Source: Acidobacteriota bacterium (GTDB lineage Bacteria; Acidobacteriota; Vicinamibacteria; Fen-336). From it: a stretch of 32,838 nucleotides of DNA. The DNA lies in NCBI GenBank assembly GCA_003222295.1, contig QHVP01000062.1, forward strand, positions 1 through 32,838. Reading direction: 5' to 3'. The notes under the pieces were generated by a model, which was not told the origin of the DNA, ran no database searches, and was given only the letters and a program-made list of their open reading frames with translations. A program made the translations under genes and the position numbers. Of the stretch, positions 15,663 through 23,158 are shown one piece after another (positions within the stretch are counted from its first letter, which is position 1; each line of letters opens with the position of its first letter).

Positions 15663-16649
15663 ATGGCCGAACCTGACGACCGGCCCGAGCGGCAAGAAGA
15701 CGAGGAGGAGCCGCCCGTCGCGCCACCTTCGCACGGCGCAGACCAGGCGGTGTGGGTGGGCTTCTTCCTGGTGGTCGGGATCATCGCGATCTTCGCCGCC
15801 CTCTTCATCCTGACCGACGCCGCGCTCTTCCGCGGGCGCTACATCGTGAGCACCGTCGTCACTGATGCGGGCGGCATCCGCCGCGGCGACCCCGTGCAGA
15901 TGCGCGGCGTCAATATCGGGCGCGTGCAGCGGTTCAGGATCGCGAAGGACAACGTGGAGATCCGGCTGGAGCTGGAAGGCGAGTACGACGTGCCCAAGGA
16001 CTCCCACGTCGAGCTCAAGTCCGGAGGCCTGCTCGGAGGCACGGTCGCCGACATCGTCCCCGGCGACTCCACGGAGTACCTCCGCAACGGCGACCGCATC
16101 GACGGGCGCACGGTGCCCGGCCTGTTCGACGCCGCCAACCGCGTGGCCGGCCAGGTCGAGAAGGTGATGGGCCAGGTCGACAAGCTCATGACCGACGCCA
16201 CGGTGCGGAACTTCTCGGCCACGGCGGAGAACGCGCAGGTGGCCAGCCGGGACATGCGGAAGCTCATCCTGGACGTCTCGACGGCGGTGGGGGAGCAGCG
16301 CAAGACGCTCTCGACGCTGGAAGGCAGCCTCCAGCGCTCGGCGGGCGGCCTGGAAAAGGTCGCGAACGGGCCCGAGCTGGACCGCGCCATGAAGCGCCTC
16401 GATACGCTCGGGGAGCGCATGGACACGGTGACGGCGTCCCTCCAACGCTCCGCCCAGTCCGTGGAGACGATGAGCTCGCGCGCGGCGAAGGGCGAGGGCA
16501 GCCTCGGCAAGCTGATGACGGACGACGAGCTCTACCGGCGGCTCAACGAGGCCGTGAACAACATGAACCAGGCGACGCAGAGCATGAACCGCCTGGCCGA
16601 GGACATCCAGAAGAACCCGAGGAAGTACATCAACCTGAAGGTGTTCTGA
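15663..16649 (+). CDS. mlaD: MlaD-family MCE-domain protein
   Basis: The protein has 328 residues. An acidic N-terminal cytoplasmic stretch of about 28 residues (PDDRPERQEDEEEPPVAPPS) precedes one membrane anchor (about 31-52, VWVGFFLVVGIIAIFAALFIL). The MCE domain spans about 58-140 (TDAGGIRRGDPVQMRGVNIGRVQRF, DSHVELKSGGLLGGTVADIVPG). A long helical region follows with repeated Leu/Val spacing, then LPGLF-like and coiled-coil segments. Known role: the periplasmic MCE ring binds lipid and docks on MlaFE. GGAGG lies 8 nt before the ATG. It is the last gene of the three-gene operon; no MlaB or MlaC is next to it. Confidence 0.92.
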   Translation: MAEPDDRPERQEDEEEPPVAPPSHGADQAVWVGFFLVVGIIAIFAALFILTDAALFRGRYIVSTVVTDAGGIRRGDPVQMRGVNIGRVQRFRIAKDNVEIRLELEGEYDVPKDSHVELKSGGLLGGTVADIVPGDSTEYLRNGDRIDGRTVPGLFDAANRVAGQVEKVMGQVDKLMTDATVRNFSATAENAQVASRDMRKLILDVSTAVGEQRKTLSTLEGSLQRSAGGLEKVANGPELDRAMKRLDTLGERMDTVTASLQRSAQSVETMSSRAAKGEGSLGKLMTDDELYRRLNEAVNNMNQATQSMNRLAEDIQKNPRKYINLKVF

Positions 16650-16688
16650 GTCTTCCGTAGCGCGGCCAGACCGGCCGCAACCGAAGAC
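16650..16688 (+). terminator. Strong hairpin directly after mlaD
   Basis: GTCTTC (16650-16655) pairs with GAAGAC (16683-16688), and inside it GCGGCC pairs with GGCCGC around a short loop. The hairpin begins at the base after the mlaD stop codon. There is no T-run, so it is a terminator-like or mRNA-end-stabilising structure rather than a textbook intrinsic terminator. Confidence 0.55.
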
Positions 16689-16766
16689 GGAATCCCCGGC
16701 GGTTCGCCGCCTTTCCGCGGTTCACCTCTGCCGCCATTCGCGAGGGCGTTGCAGAGCGAATGCGTA

Positions 16767-17786
16767 TTACGGAGCCGAAGCGTTAAAGAGCAGACTGCGG
16801 CCGCCTCTACCACCGAGAAGAGTGAATCGGTCGTGAGAACCCTCGGGTCGGTAGCACATCACAAGATTCTGCACAGGCCCATAGGAGGCCACCTGCCTGC
16901 CGCTCCCGAGGTCATGTACAGCAACCCAACGCACCGAAGGCTGTTTGTCTTGGACCTCATAGATGGCGGCGAGGCGCGGGCCCGATATCTTCAGCGCCAC
17001 GAGGCCCGCACCCTTCTCCGGCGAAACAAGGTGGATCGTCCGGCTGATCTCGGCAGACGGCGTGATCGCGTATGCAGGACCGCTCTCGGGCGCGAAGTAG
17101 ACGTGGCCATCTGTCGCGGGCTCAGCGAAGCTCAAACCGTCCGTGGTGAGCCATGTCGAGCTGCTGAGCGCCGTGGGGGGCACCACGTCCCGTAAAGACT
17201 CGCCGTTCGCGGCCATGACAGCTACCCGAGGTTGTGCCGACCGCGCCCCGTGACCCGATCGGTAGCCCAGGAGAAGGATGTCGCCAGAATCAAAGACAGC
17301 GAATCGCTGCGCGACGATCTGACTGGGGTCCAATTCGACTTTCGACCTGAGCTGGCCGCCGTCGTCGAACGACGCGAGGTACTGACGTGTGCCGGCTTCC
17401 GCTCGGACATCCGCCAGGACAGTCAGCTGGCCTTGGGTGTCGAGCGCCATCGCATTGATGGTGACGTCAGACGAGTCCGCCACACAGAGAGTCGATGGCA
17501 GGCTGAACGTGGTCGGCGACTTTCCGTCAGCCGATACCCGAACGACGATGGCGGGGGCCTTGACGGTGCCTGGTAGCCCCGGGATGAAGAAAACGTTCCC
17601 CTCGGTGTCGCACCGAAACCCACCGACGAACAGCCTGAAGTTGTGGGTATTGAAGGGAGTCTCATCCGTGACTTGAAGCCTGGCCGACCTGACCGACGAC
17701 GTCAGCGATTCCTCGCGGCCCAACTGCCCTGCCAGTGCGAGAGCTGGCACGAAACACAGCGCGTAGATACAGACGGATTGTTTCAC
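16767..17786 (-). CDS. Secreted protein of unknown function, beta-propeller-like
   Basis: The protein has 339 residues. The GTG at 17786 is chosen because AAGGAGG lies 5 nt upstream; an ATG at 17804 would include that site. The signal peptide is MKQSVCIYALCFVPALALAG. The mature part alternates short strands with recurring patterns of the type D-x-x-G-x-(V/L)-x-(F/V/L) (CDTEGNVFFIPG, LDTQGQLTVLAD, FDSGDILLLG, TDGHVYFAPE), which suggests a six-bladed propeller. No catalytic motif is seen and I do not recognise a family. Its codons are less GC-rich than its neighbours, and it sits at the edge of a gene-poor patch. Confidence 0.7.
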   Translation of the reverse strand: MKQSVCIYALCFVPALALAGQLGREESLTSSVRSARLQVTDETPFNTHNFRLFVGGFRCDTEGNVFFIPGLPGTVKAPAIVVRVSADGKSPTTFSLPSTLCVADSSDVTINAMALDTQGQLTVLADVRAEAGTRQYLASFDDGGQLRSKVELDPSQIVAQRFAVFDSGDILLLGYRSGHGARSAQPRVAVMAANGESLRDVVPPTALSSSTWLTTDGLSFAEPATDGHVYFAPESGPAYAITPSAEISRTIHLVSPEKGAGLVALKISGPRLAAIYEVQDKQPSVRWVAVHDLGSGRQVASYGPVQNLVMCYRPEGSHDRFTLLGGRGGRSLLFNASAP

Positions 17787-18600
17787 TGAGCCCTCCTTGC
17801 GCATTCGTTAGGGCGGTTCGCCATCCTCAAAGCCTGTGGTGCATTCCGTGCGGTCGGCTGCCCTCGATCGGCGATCCTAACGCCACGTGGCACACGGGTT
17901 GGCACGGATTCTCTATTGGGTTCACAGCCCGCACAGAACGTGTTGGACGGCATAGTGGAATTGACCCGATTTCGTGGACACCCTGGGAGAGGCGTATATG
18001 GGTGTCCTCATGGCGAAGCGGAAGCGACGGGTGCCTGGGAGGGTGTACGAGGCAATAGGTCTGGCTCTCGGCGGCGCACGGTTGCCACAGCAGCACCACT
18101 ACGGCTGGAACGAAGCGTCCTAGAATTCTCATCGAGTTCCCTCTTATCTCCCAACCGAACCGGCTGCACGTACACGGCGCGGCGGCCATCGAGTGCCGAG
18201 GAGATCGACTTAATCTGAGGTTGGTCTTTGTCCATCACTTGAGAAGACTTGCGAAAAGAGAGACACACTCATCCAATTCTGGCCGACTGGACGTGCCAAG
18301 TTGTGATCACACTCGGCCGTTTTTAGGCCTTTGTGTCAAGTTGGGACCCTGAGCCAATCCTGTCGAGAGGCATTTTCGACGTCCGATTATCCATCGATCG
18401 CCCAAAGCTCACTTAGCCAACCCGCGGCGTTGTGGCGCCGCCTTCTCGCCGTACGGCCGTCTTTCCTCATCGGTGGTCGCGTCTTTAGCGGGCGCTCCCG
18501 AACCACTTCGACGGGCGGTCGCGGCCCCCTCCTGAAATCCCTTATCGCTCGTCGCCGCTGTGCGGCGCCGAGCTCCCCGGTCGGTTCGAGGAGGCGGCGC
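17787..18600. other. Gene-poor, less GC-rich stretch
   Basis: About 800 bp without a convincing gene. Base composition is visibly lower in G+C than in the rest of the window. A weak minus-strand frame (17827-18132, about 101 residues, signal-peptide-like start MRILGRFVPAVVVLLWQPCAAES after AGAGGGAA) may be a small exported protein or a remnant. A perfect 10-bp palindrome TGTGATCACA lies at 18302-18311, and TTGACA lies on the minus strand at 18339-18334. I see no RNA gene or insertion sequence. Confidence 0.4.
17827..18132 (-). CDS. Possible small exported protein (weak call)
   Basis: The predicted protein has 101 residues starting MRILGRFVPAVVVLLWQPCAAESQ, which looks like a signal peptide with a cleavage site after CAA or CAAES. 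AGAGGGAA lies shortly before the ATG. The rest is rich in His, Pro and Cys with no recognisable fold. It is upstream of, and on the same strand as, the secreted protein at 16767-17786. A second overlapping frame on the same strand (18008-18235) competes with it. It may be a remnant. Confidence 0.3.
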   Translation of the reverse strand: MRILGRFVPAVVVLLWQPCAAESQTYCLVHPPRHPSLPLRHEDTHIRLSQGVHEIGSIPLCRPTRSVRAVNPIENPCQPVCHVALGSPIEGSRPHGMHHRL

Positions 18601-19409
18601 CTAAGCGGTCCGCGCCGCGAACCAGCTGACGATTCTCGCAAGCACTTCCTCGCGGCCGATGTCGTTGAGCATCTCGTGGAAGAAGCCGTCCCACCACACG
18701 AACTCGACGACTTCGGGGGCCGCCTGCGCGAACTGCCGGGCGGCCTCCGCGTCGACCAGCCGATCGTCGCCGGAGGCCATGAGCAGGGTGGGGACGCGTA
18801 GCCGCGCCGCGCTTGCCCGCACTTCGCGCTGGGCCCGCCCGATGGCCCGCAGCCATCCCGGGGACGCGGCGTGGCTCACGAGCGGATCGCGCGCGTAGGC
18901 CTCGCCTACGGCCGGATCGCGCGAGAGCACGCGCACGTCGATGTGCTTGGGCATCGGGACGCGGGGGGCGACCCGGAGCATCACGTGGGCCAGGGCCCGG
19001 ATGAATGCGGACGGACGCGAGGAGGGGTGGACGGCCAGGAACGGGGACGTGACCACGAGGCCGTCGAGCAGGCCGGGATCCTCGAGGGCCAGCTTCAACG
19101 CGATGAGCCCTCCCTGCGAATGACCCAGGATGAACAACGGGCGCGCCGGCGGACGTAGTCCTCGATACGGTCGACGTGCACGCGTCCGCCTTCGCTCTTG
19201 CCGTGCCCCCGGTAATCGACGGCATGCACGGCGAAGCCGGCGTCGGCCAGGGCGGCGGCGGTGGCCGCGTATCGCTCGGAGTGCTCGGCCAGGCCGTGCA
19301 CGATGAGAATGGCCGCGCGCGGCGTCCGCGGCCGCCACGACTGACCAAAGAGGGCCGGACCTCCAGGTGCGCGCACCGCCCATTCGCTCCGAACGAGATC
19401 GGCGGCCAT
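18601..19409 (-). pseudogene. Frameshifted alpha/beta hydrolase (monoacylglycerol lipase-like)
   Basis: The N-terminal part from 19409 reads MAADLVRSEWAVRAPGGPALFGQSWRP..., with the oxyanion motif IVHGLAEHSERY and VDYRGHGKSEGGRVHVDRIEDYV. At about 19140-19155 the homology moves to another frame and continues RPLFILGHSQGGLIALKLALEDP (nucleophile Ser), ASGDDRLVDAEAA (Asp) and GFFHEMLND (His). The full catalytic triad is therefore present but split. Compared with the family, the helix between DYV and RPLF, about 12-15 residues, is missing, which suggests a small deletion rather than a one-base error. Family knowledge: serine hydrolases of this type cleave monoacylglycerols or lysophospholipids. 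It lies 31 bp downstream of the HNH gene. Confidence 0.75.
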
Positions 19410-19440
19410 CGCGCGCCGTAGTGTAGATCGGTCCACTTCC

Positions 19441-20607
19441 TCAGGGATTCGCTGGCCTGCGGCCTCCATCTGTGGACGCCTGTCCGCCAAGTGGCCGCGA
19501 TCGACTCTCCGAGTGAGGACTCGTTCCAGAACCAGTTCCGTTTATTCGCATCCGCCGCTTGCCCGGCCCGTAGAACAGATCGGCCTCATGTCCGTTGTGG
19601 GCCCGACACCGCAACTCGATGTTGTCCGCCGTCGCCTTACCACCGGCCCCAAATGGAATGACATGGTGGAACTCCAGGAAGCGCCGCTCGTCGCACCGGC
19701 GACCGTCGGGAGCGACGAAGCCGCACCGGCGCTCGTCGCGCGTTTCGACGAAGCGTTTCACCTCCGCCACGATGTGGCGCGAGTCCGCCGACTGGCCGCG
19801 GCTCCGGCGCGGCCGCCCGGTGGCGGCGAACTTCTTCCTCGAGAGATCGGCGACGAGAAGGGTCAGCGCCCGGTCGAAGACCTGGGCGAGGTCACCGCTG
19901 GGAATGGCGTGCCCAAGCAGGTCCTGCGCGAGACGCAGCTTCTCACGCATCTCCGCGCTGGCCGTGAAGCGGATCTCGTACCGCTCGGGGGCGAGCGGGC
20001 GGACCACCGGCCGCGGAGCCGCCGGCACCGGTAGAACGGGCGGTGCCTTGGCACCAGCGGCGGCCGGAGGCGCCGCCGCGAGCGGCTCGCCACGCACGAC
20101 AGGAGGACAGGTATTCGGCGCGGGCGCGACCGCCGGCGCCACCTCTACCGCGGACGCCACCGGCCGGCTCGGGACCTTGCGCACGCGCGCGGGCACGTCG
20201 GGTTGCGGGAAGCGGCGCGCCAGCAGCTCCTCGACCGCCCGCTTTCCCTTGCCCGAGGCCGCGGCCAGGAGCTCCTCGTGGCTCTCAGGCGTCAGGCGGG
20301 GCGCGAGGAGACGCACGGTGGTGGGGCTCAGCGCGCCGCTCTCGAGCCTCTCGATGATGACGGGATAGTCTCGGGCCGCGCGCGCTGTCTTGATCCGGTT
20401 GTAGACGGCATCCTCGGAGAGATGGAGCACGGCCATGCAGTACTTGAACAGGGAGGAGTATCCCGGGCCCTCGAAGAGGCGGCGCGCGTCGAACTCTGCG
20501 AGATGCACGATCAGGGCCGCCGTGGCCTCGCGCTCGCAGCGGGCGAGGCGGCTGAGCTCGGCGGTGAGCTCGTCGTTGCTGAGGTGCGACGCATGCGTGA
20601 TCTTCAT
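19441..20607 (-). CDS. HNH endonuclease-domain protein
   Basis: The protein has 388 residues. The helical N-terminal region (1-135; YSSLFKYCMAVLHLSEDAVYNRIKTARAARDYP) is typical of a DUF222-like HNH group. A Pro/Ala linker spans about 140-205, and a second helical part (ERYEIRFTASAEMREKLRLAQDLLGHAIPSGDLAQVFDRALTLL) follows. The HNH module is at 290-345 with C295, C305, H314/H315, N329, C334 and H337-N338 (FHHVIPFGAGGKATADNIELRCRAHNGHEADLFYG), so the metal-dependent nuclease site looks intact. The last 35 residues (from about GTGSGTSP) are low-complexity and contain one copy of the flanking repeat. Family knowledge: these proteins occur in many copies in some genomes and their role is not settled. 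Confidence 0.85.
   Translation of the reverse strand: MKITHASHLSNDELTAELSRLARCEREATAALIVHLAEFDARRLFEGPGYSSLFKYCMAVLHLSEDAVYNRIKTARAARDYPVIIERLESGALSPTTVRLLAPRLTPESHEELLAAASGKGKRAVEELLARRFPQPDVPARVRKVPSRPVASAVEVAPAVAPAPNTCPPVVRGEPLAAAPPAAAGAKAPPVLPVPAAPRPVVRPLAPERYEIRFTASAEMREKLRLAQDLLGHAIPSGDLAQVFDRALTLLVADLSRKKFAATGRPRRSRGQSADSRHIVAEVKRFVETRDERRCGFVAPDGRRCDERRFLEFHHVIPFGAGGKATADNIELRCRAHNGHEADLFYGPGKRRMRINGTGSGTSPHSESRSRPLGGQASTDGGRRPANP
19519..19537 (-). repeat. Near-palindromic 19-nt repeat, copy 1 (inside the 3' end of the HNH gene)
   Basis: The plus strand reads ACTCGTTCCAGAACCAGTT, which matches copy 2 at 20680-20698 in 17 of 19 positions and in the same orientation. The half-sites ACTCGTTC and GAACCAGT are inverted with one mismatch. 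Confidence 0.8.
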
Positions 20608-20920
20608 GGGCTGTTGATATCACGGAGACGTGCCAACTAAGGACCGAATGGAAGGTGACTATCAATGTGTTGGTGTCGAACTCGCTCCGGAACCAGTTGA
20701 ATCACGTTCAGAGACTCATTGTGATTCTGGGAAGTGGCAACGACAACTCAAGTCGCCGTAAACCTCCTCGGTGACCCGGCCTCGCCGCAACGCCACATCC
20801 GACCCGCCTGACGTGGCCGACTCCATTCCTCCGACCGCGGCCGTGACGACGGGGTCTCCACGATGGCCGCGACAGCCGCGACGTTGACGCCTGCGCGCCG
20901 CGGCCGTAGTGTTCGCGGCC
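20608..20920. other. Intergenic region between the HNH gene and the polytopic protein gene
   Basis: These 313 bp hold the divergent upstream regions of the HNH gene and the gene starting at 20921, plus repeat copy 2. The first half is less GC-rich than the second. No clear consensus promoter and no small gene is seen. Confidence 0.5.
20680..20698 (-). repeat. Near-palindromic 19-nt repeat, copy 2 (upstream of the HNH gene)
   Basis: The plus strand reads ACTCGCTCCGGAACCAGTT, and with the preceding A it forms AACT...AGTT around a TCCGGA core. It lies 73 bp upstream of the HNH start codon. Confidence 0.8.
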
Positions 20921-23158
20921 ATGACGCCGAGGCACGCGCGCGAGACCGGCGTCGCCCTCGCGCTCTACGCGGTGCTCGTCTTCCTCAGCTTCCTGCCGCA
21001 ATCGCTGCGGCCGCGCGACACCATCGCGTATGTCGGCGATTCGCTGGAGAGCGTGTACATCGTCGCCTGGAACGTGCACCAGTTCTTCCGTTCGCCCGCG
21101 CACCTCTTCGACGCCAACGTCCTCTTCCCGCACGCGCGCGCGCTGGCCTTCACCGACCATCGGCTGCTCCCCTCGCTCGCCGTCGCGCCCGTGCAGTGGG
21201 CGACGGGGGACCCCGTCCTGGCCACGAACGTGGCCCTGGGTCTGGTCTCCCTCCTCGCGGCCATGGGCGGGCGACGGCTGGCCATGGTGCTGGGGCTGCC
21301 GCCGGTGGCGGCCTGGGCCGCGGGCGCCCTCTACGCGTTCCACACGTATCAAGTGAACGAGGGGCCCCGGCTCAACATCGTGGCGCACGGCTTCGTGGCC
21401 TTCGCCCTGGCCGAGCTGGTCCTCTACCTCGAGACGGGCCAGCGAAGGCGCGCCTGGCGCACCGCCGGCTTCATGCTGCTCCAGGGCCTGAGCTCGAACT
21501 ATCACCTTCTCTATGGCGCGCTCGTGATCGCGCTCGTCGTGCTGGGCGCGCTGGCCCTGCGCCCGCGCGTCGTGGCCCCGCGCCTTCCCGTGCTCGGGGC
21601 GGCCGCGCTGGCCGCAGCCCTGCTCTTCGCGCCCATCGCCGCCCCCTACCTCCGCACTGCGCGCGAGCAGGGCTACGTGCGCGAGCTGGGACCGGGCATC
21701 GGCCTCGAGCACTACCTTTCGACGTCGCCGACCAACCTCTTCTATGGCGCGATGGGGACGGAGGTGCGCCTGCAGCAACGGGGTCCGCACTTCGTCGGGT
21801 TCCTCTCCCTGGGACTCGCGCTGTTGGCGCTGGCGGAGTGGGCGCTTCGTCGTCGCCATCACGCCGAAGACGGCGCCGTCCCGCCTTCGATCTGGGTGCC
21901 GGCCGCGGGCGCGTTGGCCCTCGTGCTGGTGCTGCTCTCCCTGGGCCCCGACGTGACGGCGTGGGGCCATCGCCTGGGGCCTGGTCCCTATCGGCTCCTC
22001 TACCGATGGGTGCCGGGCTTCCAGCTCGTGCGCATTCCGGAGCGCCTGGGACTCCTGGCCATGCTGTTCGTCGGCCTGCTCGCGGGACGCGGGCTGTGCC
22101 TCCTGGAGACGCGGGGCGCCCGTGTGGGCGCCGTGCTCCTGGCCGCGCTCATCCCCCTCGAGCACGTCGGCCCCCTGGCCGTCAGTGAGCGCGTTCCCGT
22201 CGGGAGGCGGGTTCCCGAGTACGTGGGCTGGCTGGCCGCCAACCCGGCGCACGCGATCGCCGAGGTGCCGATCCACGGCGAGGGGCTCGTGCGCGAGGAG
22301 ACGGAGGAGATGTATTTCTCCGCCTATCATTTCAAGCCGATCATCCACGGCTACACCGCCTACCCGCCGCTGCTGAGCCGGCTGCTGCGGCGCGTGGCCG
22401 CCGAGTTCCCCTCGGAGACCGCGCTCCAGACCTTCACGCGTCTGGGGATCGACACCGTCGTCGTGCATCATGGGCGGTCCGTGGGCGGCGACCTCGCCCG
22501 GCGCCTGCGGGATACCGGCCAGCGCAGTCCCGAGCCCTTCCGCCGGCTTCTCCGGCTGGCGGATCTTGATCTCGAGAGTCGCCTTCCGGGCGCGGTCGCC
22601 ACCCGCCGTATCGAGCGGCTCGCGCGCTTCGAGGGTGCCCCGGCCCACCTCTACGAGAGCGCGGCGGACGAGATCTACCGCGTGCTTCCGGCCGCGGCCC
22701 ACGCGCCCGCGCCCTTCCCGCGCGGCCAGCGCCGGCTCGATCCCGCCTGGCACTACCGCACCAAGATCGGCGATCCCGCTCCGGCCGCGGACGGCGACCC
22801 CGCGACCTCGTGGCGCGTGCCGCGATTCCTGCTCGGCGACGAGTTCTTCGAGATCACGTTCGACCGTCCGCTGCGCGTGGCCGGGGTCGTCCTGCCCCTG
22901 CGGCGCGACAGCGCCTTCCCGACCCGCTTCCGCGTCGCGGGACGCGTTCCGGGCCGCGGCTGGATGGAGCTGGCGCGCCTGGACGAGGCGCACGTGCTGC
23001 AGCTCGTGGACCGCCTCCGTGGGGACCTCGGGCGCGCGGCCCTCGGCTTCGACCTCGGCGGCCGGCCCCTGGAGGGGATCAGTCTCCTGGTGGACGAGGC
23101 GGGGACGAGCTTCGACGGCTGGTCGCTTCCGGAGGTGGAGGTGTGGACTCCGGAATGA
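20921..23158 (+). CDS. Polytopic GT-C-like membrane protein with C-terminal F5/8 type C (discoidin-like) domain
   Basis: The protein has 745 residues from the ATG at 20921; a GTG at 20909 is an alternative and neither has a clear ribosome site. About ten membrane segments fill residues 10-430. An acidic loop (YVGDSLESVYIVAWNVHQFF) after the first segment is placed like the catalytic Asp loop of GT-C glycosyltransferases. A soluble region follows (VPEYVGWLAANPAHAIAEVPIHGE, GIDTVVVHHG). The last 140 residues contain DGDPATSWRVPRFLLGDEFFEITFDRPLRVAGVVLPL, a discoidin/F5-8C carbohydrate-binding pattern. Inference: a lipid-linked sugar transferase at the inner membrane. The donor and acceptor are unknown. 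It converges with the GT39-type gene. Confidence 0.72.
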   Translation: MTPRHARETGVALALYAVLVFLSFLPQSLRPRDTIAYVGDSLESVYIVAWNVHQFFRSPAHLFDANVLFPHARALAFTDHRLLPSLAVAPVQWATGDPVLATNVALGLVSLLAAMGGRRLAMVLGLPPVAAWAAGALYAFHTYQVNEGPRLNIVAHGFVAFALAELVLYLETGQRRRAWRTAGFMLLQGLSSNYHLLYGALVIALVVLGALALRPRVVAPRLPVLGAAALAAALLFAPIAAPYLRTAREQGYVRELGPGIGLEHYLSTSPTNLFYGAMGTEVRLQQRGPHFVGFLSLGLALLALAEWALRRRHHAEDGAVPPSIWVPAAGALALVLVLLSLGPDVTAWGHRLGPGPYRLLYRWVPGFQLVRIPERLGLLAMLFVGLLAGRGLCLLETRGARVGAVLLAALIPLEHVGPLAVSERVPVGRRVPEYVGWLAANPAHAIAEVPIHGEGLVREETEEMYFSAYHFKPIIHGYTAYPPLLSRLLRRVAAEFPSETALQTFTRLGIDTVVVHHGRSVGGDLARRLRDTGQRSPEPFRRLLRLADLDLESRLPGAVATRRIERLARFEGAPAHLYESAADEIYRVLPAAAHAPAPFPRGQRRLDPAWHYRTKIGDPAPAADGDPATSWRVPRFLLGDEFFEITFDRPLRVAGVVLPLRRDSAFPTRFRVAGRVPGRGWMELARLDEAHVLQLVDRLRGDLGRAALGFDLGGRPLEGISLLVDEAGTSFDGWSLPEVEVWTPE

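Noticed and set aside
14811-16445. 544-residue minus-strand frame opposite mlaF and mlaD
   Set aside because: It is His/Arg/Asp-rich with no domain, and mlaF and mlaD are certain on the other strand.
18008-18268. Minus-strand frame of 86 residues in the gene-poor patch
   Set aside because: It has no ribosome site and no recognisable motif, and it overlaps another weak frame.
18302-18311. TGTGATCACA as a CRP site
   Set aside because: The half-sites TGTGA and TCACA abut with no 6-nt spacer, so it does not fit the CRP consensus; noted only as a short palindrome.
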